A DNA stretch of 64,000 nt from Styela clava. Taxonomy: Eukaryota > Chordata > Ascidiacea > Stolidobranchia > Styelidae. A program made the translations under genes and the position numbers. The notes under the pieces are model-generated. The model made no database searches and was not told the DNA's origin. It saw nothing but the letters and a program-made list of their open reading frames with translations. Of this stretch, positions 1 through 11,114 are shown one piece after another. Numbering within the stretch: the stretch's first letter is position 1; the number at the start of each line of letters is the position of its first letter. The stretch lies in assembly GCF_964204865.1 (NCBI RefSeq), contig NC_135258.1:7803001-7867000 (forward strand), in the 5' to 3' direction.

Positions 1-352
1 GTGTATCAATTGCAATTATCGGTTCGGCTACAAAACAAACTCCGTACAGCATCTTTAGTTAGGACATATATCCGTGCACAGATAATAGTAAGTAAGAGCA
101 AAATCATGGGGCACCAAATATTTGTTTATGAGCCGCAGTTTGCCTGTATTGAACAAAAGCCTTCCGTGTGTTCAATCAGATGATAATTATATTTATTTTT
201 TATTTAAAAACAATGTGCTCGATGAACCAATTTTGCCAAGAATTCGGCATTCTTACACTGATAAATCCAACACGGAACATATTATCTAATCTAATCCAAT
301 CAACGTGCAACAAGTGCTATTTTTCAAATCATTAAAATATTTGTTCGAAAAC

Positions 353-3300
353 TTACTGAATATGAAAATTCAGGTTTGACTCTGGCTGCGATTTCGAAAC
401 TTTCCATATATCCTCGCTCTTCGACAATTTGTGTTCACCGAGGTCGAGCAACTCCTCGGGTAGTTCAAGTTTGTATGGACCTCGAGCTTTATCATTAAAT
501 AATTAATTTTGATCTCATACTTTTACGACTTCTAACCAGGTGTGAGATATATATATGAAACAAATATATTATTTCGTTCACACTTTCAGAATATTCGCTA
601 GAACGTTTAGGGATTTGCTGTAAATTTTGATATTTATGCGTTTCATACAACTAGAATAATTTTAAGCGAAATTGATTTTTGGATCGATCCTAAGGTAACT
701 CTGGCAAAAACTATACAAAATCTTATTCCGTATGAAAGTACTAGTCAAGTCTAAGAGTGAAATTAAGTATTGCGTGAAAATATTTGTATTCATTAATAAC
801 TGACTGATTGATTTGATCGGCTTAGTGTTTACCTAATATGTATGGATTCGTACCACTTGAGGGAGCTTGCAATCGTATTTTTGTATGTTACGGGTTTGTT
901 CTCTTTGTGTAAACGTTTTTCTCCTTCTTTAAATATTGTTAACTCTAATCATGGTTGTCGCTGATTGTTAACCAGTATTGGTTTTCATGCCTCCCTTTAC
1001 CCTAAAATGCCATTTTTACGTTTTTTTTTAAATTGTTCACGCACAGTGTATTTTCAGTATTGTGATAAAATAAAAAATATATACTGATTACTAATCAATG
1101 GATTTCGTGGCACTCCGAATTTTAACCAACACTCACCTACTTCGCAGATGTACGGAAGGGAAGTGCTTGTGCATTCGGTGAACTCCAGTTGATCGTGAGT
1201 TATTCCAGCGCATTTTTCATGTTTAGTTCCGATCCAGTATTTTTCGTTAGAATTTCTGTACAAAAATGAGGCATATTATCAATGTAAATCTGCCCTAACG
1301 CCGTTTGCAATATACTTTGGTTAATTTCACAATATCTAAAAGCATATAAAGTTTTGGGGCTAATAGCATACCAAGTCGGATATACTTTGTTTTATCGGAG
1401 TATATTATTGGCAATTCAACGTCTGCAATTGGTTTTAAAATCGTTGTGACGAAAAATTCATCGATTATTTTGTATTTTTGTCAATAATACACTCACTTGT
1501 ATATTAAGCGAATCCACACATTACCGATATGGGTTCTGCCTAATCATTTCACATAACAATAAAGCAAAAACCTTGGAAGTTTTGATTGTAGAATCTTGAA
1601 TTCTTCTTCGCTTTCGACACGAGCAAGTCTCATTCCTTTATTTTCACAGGCTTTCTTTGCGTTCCAAAATGATGTTCGACTATTGTAGGTGGGGATGGTG
1701 TCACTGAAAGACAGCACTGCATACATGGCTGAAACTTCTCTGACTGTCCCTATAAAATGAATGAAAAAACGATAAAACGAATATTAAAACTTGTCCATTG
1801 ATGCTCTTCCTGGACTAATTATTTATCGAAAGTGTGATGATCAGTATCCAACAAAATTGCCACTGGCTAACAAATGATAGATGCGATCTGGCGTAACGTC
1901 ATGTCATTTACAAACAATTGGGAATCAACCGTTTTCTCATTCATCCGTGATTTCAGCATAGGTTGACATTAGAAAGAAGCAGTTGATGTTTTGCTTACAT
2001 GTTGAACTCCAAATGCTAATTTTTCTATACACGTTTGCCAAAACAAGGCCGGAGTCTTTAAATGAAAGGTTGGTTCAAGATTGTTGTTGTAGATAAAGAG
2101 AGAGCTATCACTCTTATTTATTTAGAAACTTTTTGTGGGCTCTATGGGCTTTGTCTCTCACTCTGAAGCTTTGTTGGGTGATGTCATCAAAATTAGGAAA
2201 TGCAAAGCGTGTCACGGTTCCACAATTGCATTTCAGCAATCTGCTGGTCAGCGAAGTTGGGATTTGTTGTGGAAGACTACTGGTACTGTAAAAGAATTGA
2301 TACTAATTCTTTTTGACATACGTGTCCATATATTTGAGCATTGCTCTATTGTTTTAAATGACATCGGGAAATCCTAGTGATTAATGGGTACAACCTTGCA
2401 CCTATCACCAAATGCAAATTATCATAACACATCGGTTAACGGAACACATTTTGAAACCTATAAACAAGAAATTGCCCAACTCACCAATCTGGCAGACGTA
2501 ATTAAAGCTTTTATCACAAGGTGAATCATTCCAATAATATGGTCCTTGATACCCTGCGTCCATGCAGTGTTCGAGACCATCGTGGTTGTTGGGTTCACCT
2601 GGTCCCCTACATCATAAGACATTCTACAACACTTGTATCCAGTGATAAAGTTTTGGTTTCTTGAGATTGATGGTTATAGCAGCGTTGAATATAAATTTGT
2701 ATCAATTCTTAATTTTTAAACTCTATTTTCGAGATCATTTTTGCCAACTAAGTTCTATTTGAAATCAGCTCAGAGCTCAAAAATGGAACTGTTAAAATCA
2801 AAATTTCAGACGCAATGTTTTCACGAGCATCGATTACCTGCTTATTTCCGTAACAATGACCAGTCAGCAATAAGTCAACAATGACGTACTGATTGCAATC
2901 TGTGTAGCCGCACGGGTGTAAACATTGAAAAATGAATAAATCAAATAATAATAAAAAACAGAAATATTTCCACCGCAATTGAAGAGGGAGGGGCGGCGGG
3001 GCTGAAGTCACTGGGTCAGCAGCAACATACTTTCATAATAATGTAAATTACATTAAAATAATCTAGTTCTTCAACTAACTAGGTCTTTTTGAACTGTTTT
3101 AGTACACATATGTTTTATACCCACCAGCTTTGATACCCAGCAGAAACTCTCTGTGAGTCGATCCATACAAATGTACCTTCTGAGTATATGTCAGAGCCGC
3201 CAAGCCATGCCATACTAAAAATTGAATATGACTGTGGTTGCAATTTTATTTGATACGAAGTGTACATATGGTTCGTATTGGTATTATGTTGTTGTTGTTC

Positions 3301-4268
3301 TTGATGGTATTTTTCTTCTTATCGATATGAAAAAAATCGCTTTTGTTGCTGGAAATATTGATTTGAAATTTTAAGTAATTAAAAATTGTATTTTCCGCTG
3401 GACGTCTATTACTTTCCCTTATTTCAAAAATTTCTGTGGCCTCTATGGGATTGGTTTTTATGTGTCATGACATCATCAAAAACTGCGCAATCCGTGGCGA
3501 TAGTATACTGTGGCAGTTTGAATACCCTTACTACTGTTACTCAACAACTGATAGAAATATAAATTAATTCGATATATTTACTTACTGTCCGTCCGGTATA
3601 ATCGCTTCTGATGCAAGGTTCAGCGTCTCGCTGTTTACTATTGCCAAATGTTGATTTCCCCAAATGCAAGCTTGCATAGCGCTGCACCAGGATCTTGAAT
3701 CTCTGTGATATGTCAATACCTGCTGACTAGCGTACACGGTGTTGTACTTCTCTGGAAATATAAAAATTTGGATAAGCACAAAAAGAAAATTAACTTGGTG
3801 ACTACGCCTAATATTATTTTAGCAGATCAACTAGAGCAGAGGTGAACAAAGTTTTCAAGTAAGGGTCGCTGCTTTTATAAAATCTTTTTTGATACTGTTA
3901 CGGCATTGGTTTTTGATTCAGAGCTATTTGAGGAACCTTCGCATTTTCCCCCAACACTTGATTTTAAGTCCACTAGAAGAATACTATAGGCATATTTAGA
4001 GTTGATTTCAAAATGTCTGGTGCAAATGACTTCAATCAGTGGCTCTCAAACGATGGGGCTTAAAAAGTTTAAGAACCACTGACTTTAACAGATTAACTGA
4101 CCACTTTAACAGATTTTGCTAAATCAAGTGGATTTAAAAATATATATGAGATGAAAAGATAAACATGAAGTGCCGAGTGCGCCCAAATAAATCATTAACA
4201 TGATGCAACAGACCTGCATTTGCAAACGAAATCATGAAAAGCAGAAAAAATATTTTCGATTTCATCAT
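353..4268 (-). CDS. Secreted protein with two tandem C-type lectin-like domains
   Basis: Eight exons on the minus strand: 4214-4268, 3586-3751, 3125-3214, 2485-2606, 1572-1749, 1497-1535, 1137-1255 and probably 353-486 with a TAA stop. Phases agree at every junction and the sum is 903 nt (300 residues). Exon 1 is a clear signal peptide (MMKSK then FFLLFMISFANA). Domain 1, residues about 19-143, has the family landmarks WCSAMQAC, WLGGSD, W-GPGEPNN, WND and YVCQ. The EPN and WND motifs are those of calcium-dependent mannose-type sugar binding. Domain 2, residues about 150-255, keeps FWNAKKAC, VES and PYICE but has no EPN/QPD or WND, so canonical sugar binding is not expected. A 44-residue charged tail without a recognised domain follows; its exon has an AAG acceptor and is the least certain. 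The 36-nt intron at 1536-1571 is unusually short, and without it a TGA interrupts the frame. A likely role is extracellular recognition, known for the family but inferred here. An AATAAA lies on the minus strand at about 192-197. Confidence 0.85.
2085..2365. repeat. MITE, CRE-bearing family (copy in lectin intron)
   Basis: The copy runs from GTTGTTGTAG-type sequence to an end reading TGTCCATATATTTGAGCATT. It shares this end, the phrase GTGGGCTCTATGGG and a GATGTCATCAAAA core with the other copies of the family. Boundaries are approximate. Confidence 0.6.
3285..3510. repeat. MITE, CRE-bearing family (partial copy)
   Basis: GTTGTTGTT start, TCTGTGGCCTCTATGGGATT and GACATCATCAAAAAC match the other family members. 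It sits in the lectin intron between exons 2 and 3. Boundaries are approximate. Confidence 0.55.
4037..4081. mobile_element. 45-bp miniature hAT-like element
   Basis: It begins CAGTGGCTCTCAAACG and ends AGTTTAAGAACCACTG, an imperfect terminal inverted repeat of the common hAT form CAGTGGTTCTCAAAC. The flanking octamers, acttcaat and actttaac, match at only five of eight bases. It lies in the first lectin intron. Confidence 0.5.
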
Positions 4269-4269
4269 T

Positions 4270-5735
4270 TTCTCTTGTGTTTACCAGTTGTCTAGTTATT
4301 TGCCTGAAATGAAATCACAGATTAATATTCATTTCTCTCGATCTCGGACAACGCATCCCAATCGGAAAGTCTTTACTTCCCATGGGAGAATTTTGTCGTT
4401 CTTGGATATGAATTCTTTAGTTCTTTCTACTATAATACTTATTCATGAACATATTATGAACTTCATAAAAGCGAGAGTGCGACTTGCAAATGACACTTTA
4501 GCTGAGGATCCATCAAAGATTGAATACTGTGTTATGCATAGTGAGGGTTCCAAACGGGCGAAAGGAGGAATTCAACAAAAAAGGTTGGGAACCACTGATC
4601 ACGGTGGGAAAGTGAATGGATGAATCTCAGTATATTGCTTAACTATAACCATAAAACGTCGTTAAAAGCAGAGTTTTGCAATACATTAATAAACATTTAT
4701 CCTAGTTTATATCAAAGCAATCTTGAATTAGGGCAGTGGTTTCATCAAGCGAATGTTTCTCTGAGCATCGACTTCGATGTTTATTCAGAAACTAAAATTG
4801 ATCACTAGTAATCAGTAATTTTAATGCCGACCGGAAAGATGCCGTTCCATCCACGTAATAGGTGGCGCTGCAGATATCAATGACTGCTTTTATGGGGTTT
4901 TGTTCGGAGCGAAAGCGCTTTTACACTACGTTGAGATTTTATAAAAAGATTCCAAGCTGTCTATCAGCTCTAGCTAGACTTTCCTACCTTTAGCTCGACA
5001 CGAAACGAACGTTGAGCATAAAATGTTGTTTGCCTATAATTGCTCTTTCACTGGACTATATATATATATATACCACGTTCAAGGTTATCTTTCCTGGATG
5101 GAATTGAGTTTTGTTTTGCAATCGCGCACGTCATTTTATTTCGTAACATGTGAGAATTATCAACCTGTTGCGAACTAAAATATCTAACGACGGATAACAA
5201 AGTAAACTTAATGAGTTCAATTAGAGTTTACTTATTGAGTTACCTATTGAGACGAAGAGGTCGTGGTACGTTATATGATCAAGTCGTCTCTTCGACTTTC
5301 CTCTCTCTTGGGATTTTTCCCCGACATACTGAATTTACACTCCAATTGTCATATTCACATACAAAACATAACGACATGAGGATAAAATAAATAGATATTA
5401 TAATAATCAATTGAAATGCGGAAAAACATATTATAGGAACAACACCAATTGCAAAAATTCTCTCAAAATAAACTTGGATTTGCGTAATAGCTGCTGTAGC
5501 CAAGCAAATGTATAATCGAGCCGAAAAATATAAAGGAATAAACTACCAGTATATTTGAGAAACTTTGATTAACCTATAAGAGTAACACGATTCGTATGTG
5601 AAGAAAATCGTTCAATTGCTTATTCTGAATAAATTTCTCTGAACGACCAGTATTTATGGTCACTTATCCTGAAAAAAGTAGGAAAAAAGGCCATTATTAA
5701 GATAGTATAGGATTTATTTAATTATCCCTGAAGAG
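4270..5735. other. Upstream of the lectin gene, no gene seen
   Basis: Sequence upstream of the lectin start codon. It is AT-rich, contains an AAAGGTTGGGAACCACTG hAT-type end near 4580-4597 and a short (TA)n run near 5060. Open stretches here are short, and none shows domain motifs or paired splice sites. A minus-strand hydrophobic stretch at 5279-5503 has no ATG-led signal peptide and was not called. Confidence 0.5.
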
Positions 5736-5739
5736 AGGG

Positions 5740-5800
5740 GAGCCGATAAGACGGCTTAACCATATAGCGAACCAAGGCCTCTCGTCCAGTTACTACTCCA
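5740..5800 (-). repeat. SINE 3' tail fragment
   Basis: Read on the minus strand, the phrases TGGTTCGC-TATAT-GGTTAA and GTCTTATCG match the 3' part of the SINE at 39680-39930. A plus-strand relative of the same tail is at about 7240-7290. Confidence 0.5.
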
Positions 5801-5949
5801 ATACCCAGTTAATATAGTACAGTGGTTCTTTAACCTTTTTTGCATCATTAACCCCTTTAGCGAAAAAGATTACAAGATTTACCCCTAATATAGCCATTGG
5901 TGATCATTCATTAAAAATTCATCAAGCGAAGTATTAAGAGCCCTAACTT

Positions 5950-6185
5950 CAGACGCGAAGTCTTTCTATCCTTCCCTTTTCTTTCCACCCCTTCTCTTAC
6001 CCCATCTTCTCCACGAGAGTGGAGTTTGGTGCAAAAAGAGCGGTGGGGGAGAGCGCTTACGGATGGGAGAGGGACGGGAGGAGGTGAGAATGGAAGTCGG
6101 AAGGAATGAGTGTTGGTGTGGGAGAGTGACGGTAGGAGATAAAAATGGAGGGGAAGATTGGGTGAAAGAGCTCAATATTAATGCA
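5950..6185. repeat. Polypurine/polypyrimidine-skewed low-complexity tract
   Basis: About 230 bp strongly skewed to A and G on the plus strand, with GGGAGAGG-type units, directly before the Gypsy integrase tail. Any open frame here is explained by this base skew. Confidence 0.7.
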
Positions 6186-6202
6186 AGGAAACGAGGGAGC
6201 TG

Positions 6203-6486
6203 ATGAAATTGTACCCGGGCCAGTCGGTCAGAATGAAGCCAGGACGTGGGAAAAGATGGCGCAAAGGTAGAATTGAACGACAAGTTGACATCAGATCTTA
6301 TTTAGTCCAAACTGAAGATGGTGGTCTTTATCGAAGAAATCGAAGGCATTTGAGGCATACAAGCGACCTGATGAGTTCCAACCCGTTACAAAGAATTATA
6401 ATTATGATTGTAATAGATCAAATCCCCCTCTTCGCAGATCTACACGCACTGTTAAAAAACCTTACAGATATGGGTATTGATCGATA
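6203..6486 (+). pseudogene. Gypsy-type retrotransposon integrase C-terminal relic
   Basis: The translation has the typical end of a Gypsy polyprotein: a YPGQSVRMKP motif, a basic W-containing stretch, RSYLVQTEDGG and RRNRRHLRHTS. The frame then shifts. A second frame carries RSNPPLRRSTRTVKKPYRYG and a stop, also a family-typical ending. The frame break and the missing upstream pol sequence show a dead, 5'-truncated copy. The LTR-like segment begins about 70 bp downstream, as expected after a polypurine tract (GGGAAGA). Confidence 0.75.
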
Positions 6487-6556
6487 ATGTTTTATTTTAT
6501 TTCACATTTATTAATGATATTTGTGTTAATATGCTATTTCTTGTTTGACGGGAAGA

Positions 6557-7030
6557 TGTGACGTAATGTGATTACTCAAATGATGAGTAGCGCGACAACT
6601 CTTAATTTTTGTGGCGTAATGTATCTCATTTATCCGTCTGGCTCACCACACCAGTCGATGATACATAGTTGTGTTAACTTATAGACGTTTGTTTATGATC
6701 GTTGTTTACGTTGAATTGTTTAAAAGTCGTGCCGTTGTTTCTATTCTGAGCGAAAAGCAATTAAGCAACGAAACAGAATGGACATAGAAGTATATTTTCA
6801 TAGCCAAGTGTCAATCAAAAGCTGCCTGCTTAATTATTAATGAAACATGTGCGGTATTCAAAGAATATAATATGAATATATTCGCCAAGTCAGTAATTTT
6901 TCCAATTCAGTAATTTTGACGACTTAATTTACGAAATGCACTGTAAAAACGTTTTAGAATAACACTACTATTATTATATCTCGGAATTTTAATCAAAATG
7001 ATTCCGTGATCGGGATTTCCCGGCGTCACA
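6557..7030 (+). mobile_element. Probable 3' LTR of the Gypsy-type element
   Basis: A 474-bp segment with perfect inverted heptamer ends, TGTGACG and CGTCACA. It directly follows a purine-rich GGGAAGA and the integrase tail. The TG...CA ends and the position are what an LTR should show. No second LTR is present in the window. Confidence 0.6.
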
Positions 7031-7910
7031 ACACTATTGAGCATCCGGTCCAGTAACCAAGTCTATTATCTGTATCCGGCTCACTCACAAAAGTAATTGC
7101 CCACCCCTGGGTTAGCTGGTCCCCTTATCGCCGTAGACTATCACCTCCACTATCTCCACTATCCACGTTCACTATCAAGTCCACACATCTGAAACAAATA
7201 ACTAACTATTCTTGTAACCGGCATGGTGTGGTAATCGGCGAAGGCCGTGGTACTCTACTTACATGGTTTATCCGTCTTATCGGGTGCACTTGTGGGAAAA
7301 ATTGTCGAAAATACACTAGCTAATTTATTGTATGTTAAGTAATCATAACTAGGTAAAATTAGTTGTCATGGGGATTAGGGGGATATGACGTAAATGCAAA
7401 AATATCTTGTTTTTTTATGTTTTGGTTGAGAGCAAATTTGATACCTCAGGCATAAAAGGAAAAGACAGCAATTAAGAAAATTCCAAACAAAGCTATCTCG
7501 GTAACACGAATTTCTCTGCAGACTAAATTTTATCCCGCAATATGAGATGTCCAAAAATTACCTATAAAATTCCGTAAACAGTCGTTTGTTTGCTGTCAAT
7601 TAACCATAAATGAAAAAGTATTTTGACTTCTATTTATTGAGTTTACAATCATTTAAATAACCAGCTCGGCCCCTATTTAAAAGTAAATTGTGCTGTGAGG
7701 TGACGGAATTGGTAAAATTTTGTATGGTTCTTTCTGTGCTTTAGAAGCTTTGTTATTTGGTATGTATTCTGCCAAATACAGTTTTCACATAAAGGGTTAT
7801 TGAAATACCTGGAAGTTCTTGGAAAACTATTAAAAAACTATTCTTCAGCGTGCCAGATGAAACAAATGTAAGGTTGTAATGGTCACCTAACTCTGTAATG
7901 GGCCATTCGA
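7031..7910. other. Non-coding stretch with a SINE tail and one exon-like segment
   Basis: Holds a SINE-like tail at about 7240-7290 (ATGGTTTATCCGTCTTATCG). On the minus strand, 7811-7874 is flanked by a CAG acceptor and a GTATTT donor and reads LGDHYNLTFVSSG, but no partner exon was found. No gene is called. Confidence 0.4.
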
Positions 7911-7924
7911 TATCGTAAAACATA

Positions 7925-8115
7925 TTATAACAAGAGAGCAATGCTCAAATATATGGACGCAGAGGCCAAAACGAAGTAGTATCAAACCTTTTATAGTGCC
8001 GGTAGCCTTCATTATCAAAAAACTTCAGACTTCGCTGCCCACCAGATTGCTATAATGCGATCACGGAACGAAACTTTAAAGTGACAAACAAATCTCATAG
8101 AGCCCACAGAAAATT
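7925..8115. repeat. MITE, CRE-bearing family
   Basis: Begins CAAGAGAGCAATGCTCAAAT followed by ATATGGACGC, the most conserved end of this family. It ends near TCTCATAGAGCCCACAGAAA, the reverse of the phrase seen in other copies. Confidence 0.65.
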
Positions 8116-8146
8116 TGAAATAAATAAAATAGTGGCGACCAGGGGC

Positions 8147-8183
8147 GTAGCCAGGAATTTTCAAAGGGGGGTTCTGAAACTTA
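8147..8183. mobile_element. hAT-like terminal fragment
   Basis: CAGGGGCGTAGCCAGGAATT followed by TTCAAAGGGGGG is a terminal repeat type. A reverse-orientation relative (CCCCTTTGAAAATCCTGGCTG) is at 21255-21275. Only one end is visible here; the palindromic MITE follows immediately. Confidence 0.5.
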
Positions 8184-8293
8184 GGAGCTCCCGAAGTATG
8201 TGCAATAAATGGCGCACAACCTGAACGTAGTATGTGTACCCGGTTAGGGTTCAGGTTGTGCGTCATCTTGGTACACATACTTCCGGAGCGCCG
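8184..8293. repeat. Palindromic YY1-motif MITE, copy 1
   Basis: An about 110-bp near-perfect palindrome with ends GCTCCCGAAGTATGTG and CACATACTTCCGGAGCGCC. Each arm carries a TGGCGCACAACCTGAAC-type motif. Confidence 0.85.
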
Positions 8294-8828
8294 AAATTTG
8301 TAATTGCCAAGTTTAACTGTAACAGTGGTCTGGCCGGAGGCCTCCAAACGCGAGTTTCTAATATAACTGATATTCTAAAAATTGCTAATCGTTGCATAAA
8401 TTTTTGTTTACAAACAATAAAGGACGTGCAGTGATAGGCTACTTATTTTCCAGAATGACCTTTAAAATTTATCCAAATGATAAACGCTAGTTAGGTACGA
8501 TGTTTTAATGGAAGGCATTGATTACAGGGAAACATCATGGACCTATGATTTTATCAATGAGAAATTACGCAATTATGCTTTTATTATATGATATTGGCAT
8601 GTAAAAGGAGCGTTTATATAGTGACACATCAGAACAACGCGACAAGCTGACCTGAATAGAGGCGTGGCAGGGGCGAGAACGGCCGTGAGAATAAGAGAGA
8701 CAGAGTCTCGGGAGTGAGATAAGAGAAGAGAATTACATTTTGCGCGCGTTGATTGGTTTCCCGTATTTCGCACCACAATTGTTAACATAAACGCTTGGTC
8801 CATGATCAAAAACTCGCTTCAAAAGATC

Positions 8829-8991
8829 ATACTTACCTGACGAGGCAGTCAACCGCGATCACGCAGGCGGTTCTGCCTAGGCGAGGCTTGGCCATTGCAC
8901 TTGGGCCAGGTTGACCCTAGCGATTATCCCAAATGTGGATAACTCGGTCGTGTAATTTCTGTTAGTGGGGACTGCGTTCGCGCTATCCCCT
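8829..8991 (+). ncRNA. RNU1: U1 spliceosomal snRNA
   Basis: U1 is the RNA core of the U1 snRNP, which pairs with the 5' splice site. The 163-nt sequence starts ATACTTACCTG, the exact 5'-splice-site recognition end. Loop I is GATCACGCAGG, the U1-70K site. Loop II contains ATTGCACTT, the U1A site. The stem-loop III region reads CCCAAATGTGGATAACTCG. An Sm site (AATTTCTG) comes next, and the terminal GTGGGGACTGCGTTCGCGCT stem-loop closes the gene. Length and element order match animal U1. The start is fixed by ATACTTACC; the 3' end is placed after the terminal stem at TATCCCCT. Only one copy is in the window. The promoter should contain a snRNA proximal element about 50-60 bp upstream (8765-8785), but I cannot identify it by consensus in this lineage. 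Confidence 0.95.
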
Positions 8992-8992
8992 T

Positions 8993-9963
8993 CCAATACA
9001 CTTAATGATAACTTTGTCAATTAAATTGTTTAAATTTAACTGTTTGTTATCTGGTGTGGAGAAGTTTTGTGATTCGAGCAAGCGTTTCGACGTTTAGTTT
9101 TATATAAACTTCCTCAAAGAGAAACGGACGCCCACTGAAATGCCACATTCCTGGCCTTTCACAAAATGAAATTTCCTTTCATCTTCCGAAATGGAAAGAA
9201 TATCGGGCGAGTTATTTAAATATCAAAGCATGAGGTGAAAGTTTCACTCCACTCACCCTTGGCTTAAGATTAAGTGTCACGTCGTTTTTATTATGTCATA
9301 AAATATTAATTTTATTACAAATCCGCAGAAAAATATGAAAGGCGATATTATATAATATATAGAATTGAATACATCATTACGGACCACGCATTTTCAAAAC
9401 GTCAACGGATTCATTCAAATGTCTCTGGAACGCAGACTTACTACCCATCAGATCCAAAACAGCGACAAGATGTCACTAATAGAGTTTGGTTTGCAATAAA
9501 GCAGCAGTCGCTATTAAAATTCGGTGCCACTTCGATATGCGTTTTATCTCATAAAGACATTCTCATAGAATTCAGTTCTTAACCCTTTCATCACTGGGTC
9601 AGGTTGACATTCAAGAAATACGCAGGTTGCATATTAATGATTACGTACCAAAAAATGATTCGTAAATCAATACCATTCAGGAAATCAACTTGATCTGACA
9701 AACTCAAATTCCAACAAAGTCCTAAAGATTATTTAATCAATAGAAATCTATTTTTGATATTCAATTTGACGCGTCACTTGCTATTCATCAATGCATTTAT
9801 TGTTTTTTCGCACAAACTTTTAAAATTGAAAAAAAGGTTTCCGTTTGCATCGAACTCGCTTACAACATTATTAAATTATTCGCTGATTATCACAAATTAA
9901 ATTAGTCGCGGTTCGCTGATTATTACAACACTTCAAGAGCGGATCCGTGCGATTCCAAGTAAA
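8993..9963. other. Intergenic, no gene seen
   Basis: Region between the U1 gene and a hAT element. It is AT-rich, with no domain-bearing frame, paired splice sites or clear repeat end. Confidence 0.5.
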
Positions 9964-9971
9964 GTGTAGAT

Positions 9972-10776
9972 CAGGGGTGACCAACCAATCAGAGGCCAAG
10001 AGCCGCATTTTGTACTTTATTACCGCGAAGAGCCATAACATATACAAGAATACACACACACACGAACATCAGATATATCTATATTCAGCTCTGCTAGAAT
10101 TCTATCTTCTGTAAATGTCACAAACCAACGTGATTATGACAGAAGTTTACAAGCCATTTATCATTATGCATGCTACATAGTGGGATTTCTGGCATTCCTT
10201 GGATTGAACAATCCTGTTTAAATTTGGCTTGTATGTCGTTATAGCCAATCGAAGCAGTTCTTTCAAGTGGGTGCCAGTCAGAACAGATTAAATTTTTGAC
10301 GTGCTTCAGGGCCGAAAACACAGATTCGCAGATGTATGTTGTATCATTTCCAACTCAGTTGCAGCTTCATCTGAGACTAGGGGGAATTTCAAACTATCTG
10401 TCCCAGATTTGATTGGTCGTCGACGACGTAATCTGTAACGTTTTACCTGAACTTTTATTACTTTACTCAAAGGATAAACTGCGCGTTTACCGCCGAACTT
10501 CCCTTTCCATACGATTACGACGGCCGTTGTGGTGTCTCGGAGAAAAAATGATTGTGACGTAATAATGGAAGGTAGCAAGGTGAATTGATTGAAAGCGCTC
10601 TTTTAACTTCGACGTGAAAAAACAAGGCATGATGAATCATAACATGTTTAATCGAAACATGATGAATCGTAGTTTGCAAGTTATGTTTTCTTCATAATAC
10701 CTACGGCGAAAAGAGCTACATAAAACCGGCGGCAAGAGCCGCATGCTGTTCGCGATCTGCGGGTTGGCCACCCCTG
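9972..10776. mobile_element. hAT element with exact 8-bp target duplication and transposase relic
   Basis: The ends are CAGGGGTGACCAACC and GGTTGGCCACCCCTG, flanked on both sides by gtgtagat (9964-9971 and 10777-10784), an exact 8-bp duplication typical of hAT transposition. On the minus strand, TYICESVFSALKHVKNLI resembles the CE-x-x-FS-x-M dimerisation region at the hAT transposase C-terminus. The rest of the transposase is missing or broken, so this is an internally deleted, non-autonomous copy. A sequence at about 20530-20720 shares its GTCGTCGACGACGTAATCTG block. Confidence 0.85.
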
Positions 10777-11114
10777 GTGTAGATCATTGACAAACAAGGA
10801 CATTTTAAAGATCTATTTTTGTCAAACCCGAAGAGTCTATATTTGAAACAAAACAGAACATGATATTTATTTCATTTTATTTTAATCGATTCCAAAAAAT
10901 ATTTATATTGGTCTGCAAACTATTCCTTCTCCGTGCATGACGTCCATCTTGTTGAGCCTGGAAAATAAAAAAGATTATTTGTGAATGGTCTCACTAAGAG
11001 ATAAAAATATATTTTCGGAAACAGTCGGAATATATGCTAGATTGAACATAAAATGTACGACATCAAATATTACAATAAGTTAGTCACTCATTTACAATCT
11101 ATTTTTCTTACTTT

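Noticed and set aside
4234..4623. 129-residue plus-strand open frame
   Set aside because: It is antisense to the lectin signal-peptide exon and runs into a hAT-type end. It has no domain, and the minus-strand reading is far better supported.
5966..6283. Minus-strand Ser/Pro-rich open frame
   Set aside because: It comes from a polypurine low-complexity tract and overlaps the Gypsy integrase tail on the other strand.
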